A stretch of 64,000 nucleotides of DNA from Streptomyces sp. NBC_00285 (GCF_036174265.1 NZ_CP108055.1:8308001-8372000); one strand, 5' to 3'. Numbered from the stretch's first letter, positions 48,334 to 56,974 are shown. Numbers and translations are program-made. Notes: generated by a model from the sequence alone, not told the origin.

Positions 48334-49335
48334 TCAGAGCACGAATCCGGCAGGGAACGGGTCGGTCGGGTCGAGCAGGTACTGGGCCGTGCCGGTGATC
48401 CAGGCCCGCCCGGTGAAACTGGGCAGGACGGCGGGGCGGCCCGCGACCTCGGTCGTGCCGAGGAGCCGACCGGTGAACTGCGTCCCGATGAAGGACTCGT
48501 TCACGAACTCGGTGTGCAGCGGGAGTTCACCGCGTGCGTGCAACTGCGCCATGCGCGCACTGGTGCCGGTGCCGCAGGGGGAGCGGTCGAACCAGCCTGG
48601 GTGGATGGCCATCGCGTGCCGGGAGTGCCGGGCGTCGGAGCCGGGCGCGATCAGATGGACGTGGTGACAGCCACGGATGGACGGATCCTCCGGGTGGACC
48701 GGCTCCTCCTCGGAGTTGATCGCCTCCATGAGGGACAGTCCCGCCTTGAGGATGTCGTCCCCCCGGGCCCGGTCGAAGGGCAGCCCGAACTGCTCCAGCG
48801 GCAGGATGGCGTAGAAGTTGCCGCCGTACGCCAGGTCGTACGTCACCGTGCGCCCGTCGGAGAGTGCGATCTTGCGGTCGAGGGCGACGGCGAAGGACGG
48901 CACGTTCTGCAGCGTGACGTTCTTCGCCCTGCCGTCCTCGACCGCGACCTCCGCGACGACCAGGCCCGCCGGGGTGTCGAGCCGGATCGTGGTGACCGGC
49001 TCGACGACCTCGACCATGCCGGTCTCCACCAGCACGGTCGCCACCCCGATCGTGCCGTGCCCGCACATCGGGAGATAGCCGGAGACCTCGATGTAGACGA
49101 CACCCCAGTCGCAGTCCGGGCGGGTCGGCGGCTGGAGGATCGCTCCGCTCATCGCCGCGTGCCCGCGCGGCTCGTTCATCAGGAGCTGCTTGACGTCGTC
49201 GCGGTGCTCACGGAAGTACAGGCGCCGCTCGTTCATGGTCGCGCCGGGGATCGTGCCGATGCCGCCGGTGATCACACGGGTGGGCATGCCCTCGGTGTGC
49301 GAGTCGACGGCGTGCAGGACGAGTTTGCTGCGCAT
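48334..49335 (-). CDS. 4-hydroxyproline 2-epimerase (proline racemase family)
   Basis: This 333-residue protein of the proline racemase fold has both catalytic cysteines: C91 in LPMCGHGTIG and C254 in RSPCGTGTSA. The two-cysteine type without a third substitution indicates racemase/epimerase rather than dehydratase. It converts trans-4-hydroxy-L-proline to cis-4-hydroxy-D-proline, the first step of hydroxyproline breakdown; proline racemase activity is an alternative. The neighbouring DHDPS-family and three-subunit dehydrogenase genes favour the hydroxyproline role. ATG 49335 begins MRSKLVLHAVDSHTEG, as in the family. Confidence 0.9.
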   Translation of the reverse strand: MRSKLVLHAVDSHTEGMPTRVITGGIGTIPGATMNERRLYFREHRDDVKQLLMNEPRGHAAMSGAILQPPTRPDCDWGVVYIEVSGYLPMCGHGTIGVATVLVETGMVEVVEPVTTIRLDTPAGLVVAEVAVEDGRAKNVTLQNVPSFAVALDRKIALSDGRTVTYDLAYGGNFYAILPLEQFGLPFDRARGDDILKAGLSLMEAINSEEEPVHPEDPSIRGCHHVHLIAPGSDARHSRHAMAIHPGWFDRSPCGTGTSARMAQLHARGELPLHTEFVNESFIGTQFTGRLLGTTEVAGRPAVLPSFTGRAWITGTAQYLLDPTDPFPAGFVL

Positions 49336-49375
49336 GACGCTCCTGATGATCGAGGGGGCGGGAGAGGGCGGTCGG

Positions 49376-50272
49376 CTACCCGAGTCCGGCCGCGACCGCC
49401 CGCTCGGTGGCGGCCCGTACGGCGGCCTCCTGCTCGGGCAGCAACGGGACACGCGGCGCCCGGCAACTCCCGCCGTGGCGACCCACGATGTCCATCGACG
49501 ACTTGATCGCCTGCACGAACTCGACCTTGGAGTCCCAGCGCAGCAACGGATGCAACTGCTCGTACAGCTTCTTCGCGGTGGCGAGGTCGCCCTCCACGGC
49601 CGCCCGGTACAGCTCGACGCAGGACCTGGGCAGCGCGTTCGGGTAACCGGCCACCCAGCCCTTGGCCCCGGCGAGCGCGAGCTCCAGCAGGACGTCGTCG
49701 GCGCCGATCAACAGGTCCAGTTCGGGAGCGAGTTCGGCCAGCTGGTAGGCGCGCCGGACATCACCGGAGAACTCCTTGACCGCGCGGATGAAGCCCTCGC
49801 CGTGCAGCTTGGCCAGCAGCTCCGGGACGAGGTCGACCTTGGTGTCGATCGGGTTGTTGTACGCCACGACCGGCAGGCCCGCCTTCGCGACCTCGGCGTA
49901 GTGCGCGAGGACCGAACGCTCGTCGGCGCGGTACGCGTTGGGCGGCAGCAGCATCACGGACGCGCAGCCCGCGTCACGCGCCTGCTCGGCCCAGCGGCGG
50001 GACTCCGCCGACCCGTAGGCGGCGACACCCGGCATGACGCGCTCCCCGCCGATCGCGGCCACGGCCGTCTCGACGACCTTGGTGCGCTCCTCGGGCGTGA
50101 GCACCTGGTACTCGCCGAGCGAGCCGTTCGGTACGACGCCGTCGCAGCCGTTCTCGACCAGCCAGGCGCAGTGCTCGGCGTACTTGTCGTGGTTCACGGA
50201 GAGGTCGTCGTTCAACGGAAGTGCGGTGGCGACGAGGACTCCGCGCCAGGGGCGAAGGTCGGTGGCTGTCAT
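49376..50272 (-). CDS. DHDPS-family protein, likely 1-pyrroline-4-hydroxy-2-carboxylate deaminase
   Basis: This 298-residue class I aldolase-like barrel has Y138 (VVAYNNP) and the Schiff-base lysine K166 (IRAVKEFSGD). The GxxGE-type substrate motif is NGSLGEYQVLTPEER. In hydroxyproline operons this family member deaminates pyrroline-4-hydroxy-2-carboxylate to 2-oxoglutarate semialdehyde, and the context supports that over dihydrodipicolinate synthase. ATG 50272 is preferred since GGAGAGGG lies upstream; ATG 50302 is possible but overlaps the upstream gene's region. Confidence 0.87.
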   Translation of the reverse strand: MTATDLRPWRGVLVATALPLNDDLSVNHDKYAEHCAWLVENGCDGVVPNGSLGEYQVLTPEERTKVVETAVAAIGGERVMPGVAAYGSAESRRWAEQARDAGCASVMLLPPNAYRADERSVLAHYAEVAKAGLPVVAYNNPIDTKVDLVPELLAKLHGEGFIRAVKEFSGDVRRAYQLAELAPELDLLIGADDVLLELALAGAKGWVAGYPNALPRSCVELYRAAVEGDLATAKKLYEQLHPLLRWDSKVEFVQAIKSSMDIVGRHGGSCRAPRVPLLPEQEAAVRAATERAVAAGLG

Positions 50273-50294
50273 CTGTGATGCCCTCTCCATAGGG

Positions 50295-50301
50295 TGTGAC
50301 A
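50295..50301. promoter_or_regulatory. TGTCACA motif (inverted) within the hydroxyproline operon
   Basis: TGTGACA on the plus strand (TGTCACA on the coding strand) lies between the oxidoreductase stop and the deaminase start. It matches the sites at 53167 and 48279 and may be an internal operator of the GntR protein. Confidence 0.35.
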
Positions 50302-50303
50302 TT

Positions 50304-51716
50304 TCACTGAGGCTCGATCTCTCCGGCCCGGGCCAGTACGCCCAGGGGGACCGGCCGCGCGAACGGTCGGCGTCCCGCTGTCTCAGGGCACCCGGCGACC
50401 CCCGCGACGCCGGGCCCGCACATCCGGCCCTGGCACCAGCCCATCCCGGCCCGCGTCAGCAGCTTCACGGTCCGCAGATCACCGGCGCCGAGCTCGCGCA
50501 CCGCCTGCCGTACCGCACCGGCCGGCACTTCCTCGCAGCGGCACACCACCGTGTCGTCGGTGACCTGCTCGGCCCAGTGCGCGGGCGGCGCGTACACGGA
50601 GTCGACGGTGGCGAAGAAGGCGCGCAGCCCGTCCCGGGCACGTACGGCGGCCGCCCACCCGTCCGGGTCCGGCCGGCGTCCCGCCGACCGTGCCGCGATC
50701 GACCGCCCGGCGATGTGCCCCTCGGCGAGGGAGAGCGCGGAGCCCCCGATGCCGGTGGTCTCTCCAGCCGCCCACACACCCGGCACGTCGGTGCGCTGCT
50801 CGTCGTCGACGTACACGTCCGTCCCGTCGACACGGCAGCCCAGCGCGTCGGCGAGATCGGTGTGGGGCAGCATGCCGTGCCCCACGGCAAGGGTGTCGCA
50901 GGTCAGACGCCGCAGGGTGGCCGGGCGCACCCGCCCGTCCCGGTCGAGCGCCGCGATCGTGACGGCCTCCACCCGCCCGGTGCCGTGCGCCTCCACGACG
51001 GTGTGGTGGAGGAGAGTGCGGACCCTGTGCCGGAGCAACTGCCCCGCGTACCGGGCCGCTTCGGCGACCTTGTCGGGTCGGGACGACAGCGCCCGGGACC
51101 GTCGTAGGAACGCCCTGGGGTCGGCCGAGTCCACCAGTGCGGCGACGGTGGCGCCCGCCGCGGTGAGGCCGGTGGCGACGGGCAGCAGCAGCGGTCCGGT
51201 CCCGGCGACGACGGCGGTACGGCCGGGCAGGACGAGGCCGCCCTTGAGCATGGCCTGCGCCCCGCCGGCCGTGACGACACCGGGCAGGGTCCAGCCGGGG
51301 AAGGGCAGCACCTTCTCGTAGCCGCCGGTGGCGAGGAGAACGGCGTCGGCGCGCACCTCGGCCGGCTCCTCCTGCTCGGGGCCGAGCAGGGCGTGCACGG
51401 TGAAGTCGGCGCTGTCCCGGCGCTCGACGAACCAGACGTGATGGTCCGTCAGATGTCGTACCGTGCCTGCCCGTACGTGGATGTCCAGACCGTCCCGTAG
51501 CCTCTCCCAGGTCCGCCACTGGTGATGCAGTGCCTGCGGGCGGCGGGCACCGAACTCCGGCGCGGGCTGTCGGTAGAACTGCCCGCCCGGCTCCGACGCC
51601 GAGTCGATCAGGGTGACGTGGACCCCGCGGGCGGCTGCCGCGAGGGTGGCCGCCAGCCCGGCCGGGCCCGCGCCGATCACCGCGAGGTGGGGTCGTTCAC
51701 GGCTAGGTTCAGTCAT
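50304..51716 (-). CDS. FAD/NAD(P)-binding subunit of D-hydroxyproline dehydrogenase
   Basis: This 470-residue pyridine-nucleotide-disulfide-type oxidoreductase has the N-terminal FAD motif LAVIGAGPAGLAATLAAA, a second dinucleotide site (RTAVVAGTGPLLLPVATGL) and GVWAAGETTGIGG. The C-terminus is a BFD-like [2Fe-2S] module (VVCRCEEVPAGAV, then GMGWCQGRMCGP). This is the alpha subunit layout of heterotrimeric hydroxyproline/octopine-type dehydrogenases. It overlaps the small ferredoxin-like gene by 8 bases. The complex oxidises cis-4-hydroxy-D-proline to the pyrroline. Confidence 0.88.
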   Translation of the reverse strand: MTEPSRERPHLAVIGAGPAGLAATLAAAARGVHVTLIDSASEPGGQFYRQPAPEFGARRPQALHHQWRTWERLRDGLDIHVRAGTVRHLTDHHVWFVERRDSADFTVHALLGPEQEEPAEVRADAVLLATGGYEKVLPFPGWTLPGVVTAGGAQAMLKGGLVLPGRTAVVAGTGPLLLPVATGLTAAGATVAALVDSADPRAFLRRSRALSSRPDKVAEAARYAGQLLRHRVRTLLHHTVVEAHGTGRVEAVTIAALDRDGRVRPATLRRLTCDTLAVGHGMLPHTDLADALGCRVDGTDVYVDDEQRTDVPGVWAAGETTGIGGSALSLAEGHIAGRSIAARSAGRRPDPDGWAAAVRARDGLRAFFATVDSVYAPPAHWAEQVTDDTVVCRCEEVPAGAVRQAVRELGAGDLRTVKLLTRAGMGWCQGRMCGPGVAGVAGCPETAGRRPFARPVPLGVLARAGEIEPQ

Positions 51717-52008
51717 CGTGCCCCGTTCCCTCCTGGGTGCGGATCGCGTCGCCCGGTCGCAGGGGCATCAGGCAAGCCCGTTGGTTCGGGCGGTCGTTGA
51801 CGGTCACCAGGCAGTCGAAGCAGACGCCGATGCCGCAGAAGATCCCACGCGGGCGGCCGGTGTCCCGGGTGGTGCGCCAGGAGGTGACGCCGGCCGTCCA
51901 TAGCGCGGCGGCGACGGTCTGCCCGGGCAGCGCCTCGATCTCCCGCCCGTCGAGAGTGACGATGAAGGCGGGACCGGGCTCGGCGCGCACCAACTCCAGC
52001 GGGTTCAC
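51709..52008 (-). CDS. (2Fe-2S)-binding small subunit of D-hydroxyproline dehydrogenase
   Basis: This 99-residue protein starts at GTG 52008, overlapping the previous stop (GTGA). It is a small plant-ferredoxin-like domain (VTLDGREIEALPGQTVAAAL) with cluster cysteines in FCGIGVCFDCLVTVND and NQRACL. Such small subunits bridge the two flavin subunits in three-component amino-acid dehydrogenases. The much longer open frame upstream is antisense-like shadow of the next gene and is not used. Confidence 0.88.
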   Translation of the reverse strand: MNPLELVRAEPGPAFIVTLDGREIEALPGQTVAAALWTAGVTSWRTTRDTGRPRGIFCGIGVCFDCLVTVNDRPNQRACLMPLRPGDAIRTQEGTGHDD

Positions 52009-53156
52009 GAGACCTCCGAGGGGAAGCGGTCCGGACGGAACGGCGTGAGGTCGAGGCCCGGAGCCCGGCCGGTGATGAGCTGGGCGATCAACTGCCCCGT
52101 CCCGGTGGACAGTCCGATGCCCGCGCCCTCGTGGCCGCACGCGTGGAACAGCCCGGGCACCCGCGGGTCCGGCCCGATCGCGGGCAGGTGGTCCGGCATG
52201 TACGGCCGGAAACCCAGGTACGTCCGCATCGCGCGCACCCGCTCCAGGAACGGGAACAGCCGGGTCGCGCCCGCGGCCAGCGCCCGCAGGGCCGGCAGCG
52301 ACAACGACCGGTCGAATCCCACCCGTTCGCGTGTCGCACCGATCAGGACCGGACCGGCGGCCGTCCCCTCGACGACCGGCGAGGTCTGAAGGGCCGCCGA
52401 GTCGCTGGCGACGTCGGCCACATAGTCGGCGGCGTACACCTTGTGGCGGACCAGGCGCGGCAGCGGCTCCGTGACGAGGACGAAACCGCGCCGGGGGAGC
52501 ACGGGCAGGCTCACCCCCGCCAGCGCGGCCAGCTCTCCGCCCCAGGTCCCGGCGGCGTTGACGACGTGCGGGGCGTGGATCTCGCCGCGGTCGGTCCGCA
52601 CACCGCGTACGCCGCCGTCGGCGCCGCGCAGCACCTCGGTCACGGTGACCCCGGTGCGCAGCCGGGCACCCGAGGCCCGTACGAGATGGGCCGCGGCCAG
52701 CGTGGGCATCACCTGGGCGTCCTCGGGGTAGTGCACGCCGCCCGCGAGCCCGGGCGCCAAGTGGGGCTCCAGATCGTGCAGTTGACCAGCATCCACCCGC
52801 ACTGCCTCGACCCCGGCGGCCCGTTGGTCGGTCGCCAACCTCTCCAGGGCTTCGAGACCGGCGGGGGAGGAGGCGACGACCACACCGCCCTTGGGTTCGT
52901 ACTCGATCGCCGCGCCGAGTTCTTCCGCCAGTTCGGTCCACAACCGGCCGGACAGCAGGGCGAGTTCGAGTTCGGGCCCCGGCTCCTTGTCGGAGACCAG
53001 GAGATTGCCCTCACCGGCTCCGGTCGTACCGCCGGCCACCGGGCCGCGATCGACGACGATCACGTCGAGGCCCGCCCGGGCCGCGTAGAGGGCACACGCC
53101 GCGCCCACCATCCCGGCCCCGACGACCACGACATCGCAGGTCAGTCGCTTACTCAC
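52005..53156 (-). CDS. FAD-dependent oxidoreductase subunit (DadA-like) of D-hydroxyproline dehydrogenase
   Basis: This 383-residue DAO-family flavoprotein has VVVGAGMVGAACALYAARAG at the N-terminus, GGVHYPEDAQVMPTLAAAHLV in the substrate domain and HACGHEGAGIGLSTGTGQLIAQL at the C-terminus. It resembles D-amino-acid dehydrogenases and would hold the catalytic site of the three-subunit complex. It is the first gene of the operon, and the motif ATGTCACAT lies about 10 bases upstream, where a GntR repressor could block transcription. Confidence 0.88.
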   Translation of the reverse strand: MSKRLTCDVVVVGAGMVGAACALYAARAGLDVIVVDRGPVAGGTTGAGEGNLLVSDKEPGPELELALLSGRLWTELAEELGAAIEYEPKGGVVVASSPAGLEALERLATDQRAAGVEAVRVDAGQLHDLEPHLAPGLAGGVHYPEDAQVMPTLAAAHLVRASGARLRTGVTVTEVLRGADGGVRGVRTDRGEIHAPHVVNAAGTWGGELAALAGVSLPVLPRRGFVLVTEPLPRLVRHKVYAADYVADVASDSAALQTSPVVEGTAAGPVLIGATRERVGFDRSLSLPALRALAAGATRLFPFLERVRAMRTYLGFRPYMPDHLPAIGPDPRVPGLFHACGHEGAGIGLSTGTGQLIAQLITGRAPGLDLTPFRPDRFPSEVS

Positions 53157-53165
53157 GCCAGTACT

Positions 53166-53174
53166 ATGTCACAT
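53166..53174. promoter_or_regulatory. operator candidate at the head of the hydroxyproline operon
   Basis: ATGTCACAT (arms ATGT/ACAT around C) lies just ahead of the first operon gene at 53156. It contains the TGTCAC half-site of the palindrome near the GntR gene. Confidence 0.5.
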
Positions 53175-53334
53175 GCCTCTCTTTCGGGGAACATCTGCGT
53201 GCCCGACCTCGAGCGGTGAGAGCCCGGAAAACCTGTGGCACCCCCGTGCGGGCGCCCCTAAGGTGAGGACCACTTCGCACGACGGCTCACGGCTGTCGTG
53301 TCCTACGAGCGAGGAACAAGGGAGGTGTCGACCG

Positions 53335-53406
53335 ATGGCTGTCTTTGCGACGCGCGCTGCCCGCATGCAGGAATCCATCCAGTCCACCTCCGTGGCCGCC
53401 GGCTGA
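53335..53406 (+). CDS. possible 23-residue leader peptide upstream of rsgA
   Basis: A short frame from ATG 53335, encoding MAVFATRAARMQESIQSTSV and ending at TGA 53404, is preceded by an excellent ribosome site (GGGAGGTG about 7 bases upstream). It ends 42 bases before the rsgA start. The strong site and position suggest a translated leader; no regulatory stem is certain, although GGTGCCGGGGCCGCCCTG downstream can fold. It may also be chance. Confidence 0.4.
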   Translation: MAVFATRAARMQESIQSTSVAAG

Positions 53407-53448
53407 CATCCACTTCTGGTGCCGGGGCCGCCCTGTGAAGGGTTTCCC

Positions 53449-54561
53449 TTGAATCTCTCTTCTCTTTCTGCTTCTTCGACTTCCTCGCACCCTCTCGCCC
53501 TGTACGGCTGGGACGAGGGTTGGGAAGCGGAGTTTGCTCCCTACGTCGGGCAGGGCCTCCTGCCCGGCCGCGTCGTGCGGGTCGACCGCGGCCTCTGCGA
53601 TGTCGCCACACCGGCTGGCAATGTCCGTGCCGACACCGAGTTCGTCGTTCCCCGTGACCCGATGAAGGTGGTGTGCACGGGGGACTGGGTCGCCGTCGAT
53701 CCTGAAGGCACCGACCCGTTGTACGTGCGGACGCTGCTGCCTCGCCGTACCGCCTTCGTGCGCTCCACCTCCTCCAAGCGGTCCGAGGGCCAGATCCTCG
53801 CCGCCAACGTCGATTACGCGATCATCGCCGTATCGCTGGCCGTCGAACTCGACCTCGGCCGCATCGAGCGGTTCCTCGCGCTCGCCTGGGAGAGCGGCGC
53901 ACAGCCGGTGGTCGTGCTCACCAAGGCCGACCTCGTGCCGGACACGGCGACGCTCACGTATCTCGTGCAGGACGTGGAGACCGCGGCGCCGGGCGTGCCG
54001 GTGCTGACCGTCAGCGCACTGGGCGGTGACGGACTCGACGTCCTCGTCGCCGTCGTCTGCGGCGGTACGTCTGTACTGCTCGGGCAGTCCGGTGCGGGAA
54101 AGTCGACGCTCGCCAACGCGCTCGTCGGCCAGGACGTGATGACGGTGCACACCACCCGCGACGTGGACGGCAAGGGGCGCCATACGACGACCACCCGCAA
54201 CCTCCTCGCCCTGCCGGGCGGGGGCGTGCTGATCGACACACCCGGCCTGCGAGGCGTGGGCCTGTGGGACGCCGGGACCGGCGTCGGGCAGGTGTTCTCG
54301 GAGATCGAGGCGCTGGCCGGGCGGTGCCGGTTCCACGACTGCGCGCACGAGAGCGAGCCGGGATGCGCGGTGCTGGTGGCGATCGACTCCGGTGAGCTGC
54401 CCGAGCGACGGCTGGAGAGCTATCGGAAACTGATCCGGGAGAACCAGCGGATCGTGGCGAAGACCGACGCCCGGCTGCGTGCCGAGATCCGGAAGGACTG
54501 GAAGAAGAAGGGTGCGGAGGGCAAGGCGGCGATGGAGGCGAAGCGGGGGCGCTGGGCGTAA
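53449..54561 (+). CDS. rsgA: ribosome small subunit-dependent GTPase A
   Basis: This 370-residue circularly permuted GTPase comprises an OB-fold N-terminus, then G4 (VVLTKADLVPD), G1 (LLGQSGAGKSTLANAL), G3 (IDTPGLRGVG) and a zinc-binding C-terminal module (CRFHDCAHESEPGC). It helps mature the 30S ribosomal subunit, releasing assembly factors on GTP hydrolysis. The start is TTG 53449, with GAAGGG six bases before it; no ATG fits. A possible leader peptide lies upstream. It is the first of a rightward group that includes alkylation-repair genes. Confidence 0.93.
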   Translation: MNLSSLSASSTSSHPLALYGWDEGWEAEFAPYVGQGLLPGRVVRVDRGLCDVATPAGNVRADTEFVVPRDPMKVVCTGDWVAVDPEGTDPLYVRTLLPRRTAFVRSTSSKRSEGQILAANVDYAIIAVSLAVELDLGRIERFLALAWESGAQPVVVLTKADLVPDTATLTYLVQDVETAAPGVPVLTVSALGGDGLDVLVAVVCGGTSVLLGQSGAGKSTLANALVGQDVMTVHTTRDVDGKGRHTTTTRNLLALPGGGVLIDTPGLRGVGLWDAGTGVGQVFSEIEALAGRCRFHDCAHESEPGCAVLVAIDSGELPERRLESYRKLIRENQRIVAKTDARLRAEIRKDWKKKGAEGKAAMEAKRGRWA

Positions 54562-54668
54562 CGGGCAGCCGGGCGGGGGCCGGCCCCTCACGGCTCCCCG
54601 CCCTCCACGACGCCATGTCCGATTTCCGCCAGCCGTGGCGCTCGGGGCGGCGGACACTGGATGGCGTG

Positions 54669-56084
54669 ATGGACGAGGACACCAGGTACGAGGACACCAC
54701 GTACGAGGACACCAGGTACGAAGCCGTACGCAGCCGGGACGCCCGGTTCGACGGGGAGTTCTTCTTCGCCGTCGAGACGACCGGGATCTACTGCCGGCCC
54801 AGCTGCCCCGCGGTGACCCCGAAGCGCCGCAACGTCCGCTTCTACGCGACGGCCGCCGCCGCGCAGGGCTCCGGTTTCCGGGCCTGCCGGCGGTGCCGTC
54901 CGGACGCGGTGCCCGGTTCCGCGGACTGGAACGTGCGTGCGGACGTCGTGGGCCGGGCGATGCGCATGATCGGTGACGGTGTCGTCGACCGTGAGGGCGT
55001 CGCCGGGCTCGCGGGCCGGCTCGGCTACAGCGCACGCCAGGTCCAGCGCCAGCTCACCGCCGAACTGGGCGCCGGGCCGGTCGCCCTGGCCCGCGCCCAG
55101 CGAGCCCACACCGCGCGAGTCCTGCTCCAGACCACCGGCCTGGCCGTCACGGAGATCGCGTTCGCGTCGGGCTTCGCCAGCGTGCGGCAGTTCAACGACA
55201 CGGTCCGGGAGATCTACGCCTCGACGCCGAGCGACCTGCGCGCCGCAGCCCGCACCACCCGGCGCGCGGCCACCCCCACAGCAGGCGTTCCGCTACGACT
55301 GGCCCACCGCGGCCCCTACCGGTCCGGCGCCGTCTTCGACCTGCTCGCGAGCGAGGCCGTACCCGGCGTCGAGGAGGTGAGCGGGACACCCGGGCGGCGC
55401 ACCTACCGCCGGGCGCTGCGCCTTCCGCACGGCACCGGGATCGCCGCCGTCCAGGAACGGCCCGGCACCGCCAGGACCGTCTCCGGTGCCCACCCCGGCG
55501 GCTGGCTCGACGCCCATGTGCACCTCACCGACCCCCGCGACCTGACCACCGCCGTCGGACGGCTGCGACGCCTGTTCGACCTCGACGCCGATCCCTACGC
55601 CGTCGACGAGCGACTCGGCGCGGACCCGCGGCTCGCTCCCCGGGTCGCCACCCGCCCCGGACTCCGCTCGCCCGGCGCCGCCGACCCCGAGGAGTTCGCC
55701 GTACGGGCACTGGTGGGCCCTGCGGAATCCGAACGGCTCGTCCAGCACTACGGCAAGACCCTGGACGCCCCCTGCGGCAGCCTCACGCACCTGTTCCCCG
55801 AGGCCGCCGCCCTCACCGACATCGCAGGCCCCGTGGGCACGCTCGCCACCGCCCTCGCCGACGGCACCGTACGACTCGACCCCGGCGCCGACCGCGACGC
55901 CGCCCAGCACGCGCTGCACGCCCTGCCGGGCCTGGACGCCCGTACCGTCGCTGTCATCCGCGCCCGAGCCCTCGGCGACCCCGACGTCGCCCCACCCGGC
56001 CACGACATCCCGGACACCTGGCGCCCCTGGCGCTCCTACGCCTGGCAACACCTGCTTGCAGCAGGGGAGTTGGAGTACTCATGA
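54669..56084 (+). CDS. Ada-AlkA fusion: methylphosphotriester acceptor, AraC HTH and DNA-3-methyladenine glycosylase
   Basis: This 471-residue protein has an N-terminal Ada zinc domain with four cysteines (YCRPSCP, then CRRCRPD), an AraC-type HTH (VAGLAGRLGYSARQVQRQL and AFASGFASVRQFNDTVREIYASTP), an AlkA N-terminal domain and an HhH-GPD glycosylase (HALPGLDARTVAVIRARALGDPDV, with the catalytic aspartate likely in GDPDVAPP). It senses methyl damage, activates repair genes and excises 3-methyladenine. Its first residues are three copies of an EDT-Y repeat. ATG 54669 is preferred over an upstream in-frame ATG at 54615. It overlaps ogt by 4 bases (ATGA). Confidence 0.92.
   Translation: MDEDTRYEDTTYEDTRYEAVRSRDARFDGEFFFAVETTGIYCRPSCPAVTPKRRNVRFYATAAAAQGSGFRACRRCRPDAVPGSADWNVRADVVGRAMRMIGDGVVDREGVAGLAGRLGYSARQVQRQLTAELGAGPVALARAQRAHTARVLLQTTGLAVTEIAFASGFASVRQFNDTVREIYASTPSDLRAAARTTRRAATPTAGVPLRLAHRGPYRSGAVFDLLASEAVPGVEEVSGTPGRRTYRRALRLPHGTGIAAVQERPGTARTVSGAHPGGWLDAHVHLTDPRDLTTAVGRLRRLFDLDADPYAVDERLGADPRLAPRVATRPGLRSPGAADPEEFAVRALVGPAESERLVQHYGKTLDAPCGSLTHLFPEAAALTDIAGPVGTLATALADGTVRLDPGADRDAAQHALHALPGLDARTVAVIRARALGDPDVAPPGHDIPDTWRPWRSYAWQHLLAAGELEYS
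54673..54717 (+). repeat. 15-bp in-frame triplication at the start of the Ada-AlkA gene
   Basis: ACGAGGACACCAGGT (54673-54687) is repeated at 54688-54702 (one 2-base swap) and exactly at 54703-54717. It encodes three EDT(R/T)Y units at the extreme N-terminus, ahead of the conserved Ada domain. It is likely a slippage product. Confidence 0.8.
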
Positions 56085-56584
56085 CCACCCGTTGGACCCA
56101 CTTCGACAGCCCCGTCGGCGAGCTCCTGCTCACCGCCGACGAGACCGGCGCGCTGACCTCGCTCTCCGTGCCCGGGCAGAAGAACGGCCGTACCGTCCAG
56201 GAGAGTTGGCTCCGCGACCCCGCCCCCTTCCGGGCGGCCCAGGAGCAGCTCGCCGCCTACTTCGCCGGTGAACTCAAGGAGTTCCAGCTGGAGTTGCGCC
56301 CCGAGGGCACCGAGTTCCGCACCCGTGTCTGGGACGCCCTCGACGACGTGCCGTACGGCGCGACCACGACGTACGGCGAGATCGCCGCCCGCATCGGTGC
56401 CACCCGCGTCGCCGTCCGGGCCGTCGGCGGCGCGATCGGCGCCAACCCGCTGCTGATCCTGCGCCCTTGCCACCGAGTGATCGGCGCGAACGGCTCCCTC
56501 ACCGGATACGCGGGCGGCCTGGAGCGCAAGACGACCCTGCTCACGCTGGAAGCGGCCCTCGGGACACCCGTGACACCGGCATGA
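56081..56584 (+). CDS. ogt: methylated-DNA-protein-cysteine S-methyltransferase
   Basis: This 167-residue Ogt-type protein has the acceptor cysteine in LILRPCHRVIGANGSLTGYAGG, the HTH-like DNA-binding segment (TTTYGEIAARIGATRVAVRAVGGAIGANP) and the N-terminal strand domain (WTHFDSPVGELLLTADETG). It transfers the methyl group of O6-methylguanine irreversibly to itself. Its start overlaps the Ada-AlkA stop, so the repair operon is likely co-induced by methylation. Confidence 0.94.
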   Translation: MTTRWTHFDSPVGELLLTADETGALTSLSVPGQKNGRTVQESWLRDPAPFRAAQEQLAAYFAGELKEFQLELRPEGTEFRTRVWDALDDVPYGATTTYGEIAARIGATRVAVRAVGGAIGANPLLILRPCHRVIGANGSLTGYAGGLERKTTLLTLEAALGTPVTPA

Positions 56585-56602
56585 TCCACCGGGTGGGGCG
56601 GA

Positions 56603-56974
56603 CTAGCTCTCCTCCAGCCCCCAGCTGTGGATCCGCCGCGGATGGATGCGGATCAGCTCCTCACTGAAATGCGGCCCCAACTCGTGCGGGCCCGTGAGGA
56701 GTTCCGCCTCCCCGCGGATGTCGATGCCGCGCACCGTCCACGGATTCAGGCTCGCGATGTCGTCGACGACCAGTGCGACCTTCGGGTTCTTCTGGAGGTT
56801 GCGCCACTTCTTGGTCCGGCCCATCGCGTAACCGCCGATGAGGATGGTGCCGTCGTCCTGCGGGAAGAAGCCGACCGGGTTCGCCTGCGGCTGCCCGTGC
56901 TCGTCCACGGTGGCCAGGCGCCCCAGCCGCTGCGACGTCAGATACGCGCGCTCGGTCTCGCTGAATGCGGTCAT
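56603..56974 (-). CDS. PPOX class F420-dependent oxidoreductase
   Basis: This 123-residue split-barrel protein has the pattern FSETERAYLTSQRLGRLATVDEHGQPQANPVGF, then GYAMGRTKKWRNLQKNPKVALVVDDI and RGIDIRGEAELL. This matches F420-binding PPOX proteins of actinobacteria, which are small, dimeric cytosolic reductases of unknown substrate. ATG 56974 (MTAFSETERAYL) is chosen; the frame could begin upstream. It converges on ogt with an 18-base gap. Confidence 0.87.
   Translation of the reverse strand: MTAFSETERAYLTSQRLGRLATVDEHGQPQANPVGFFPQDDGTILIGGYAMGRTKKWRNLQKNPKVALVVDDIASLNPWTVRGIDIRGEAELLTGPHELGPHFSEELIRIHPRRIHSWGLEES

Noticed and set aside
53287..55035. 582-codon open frame on the minus strand
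   Set aside because: It is antisense to rsgA and the Ada-AlkA gene, with arginine-rich filler sequence.
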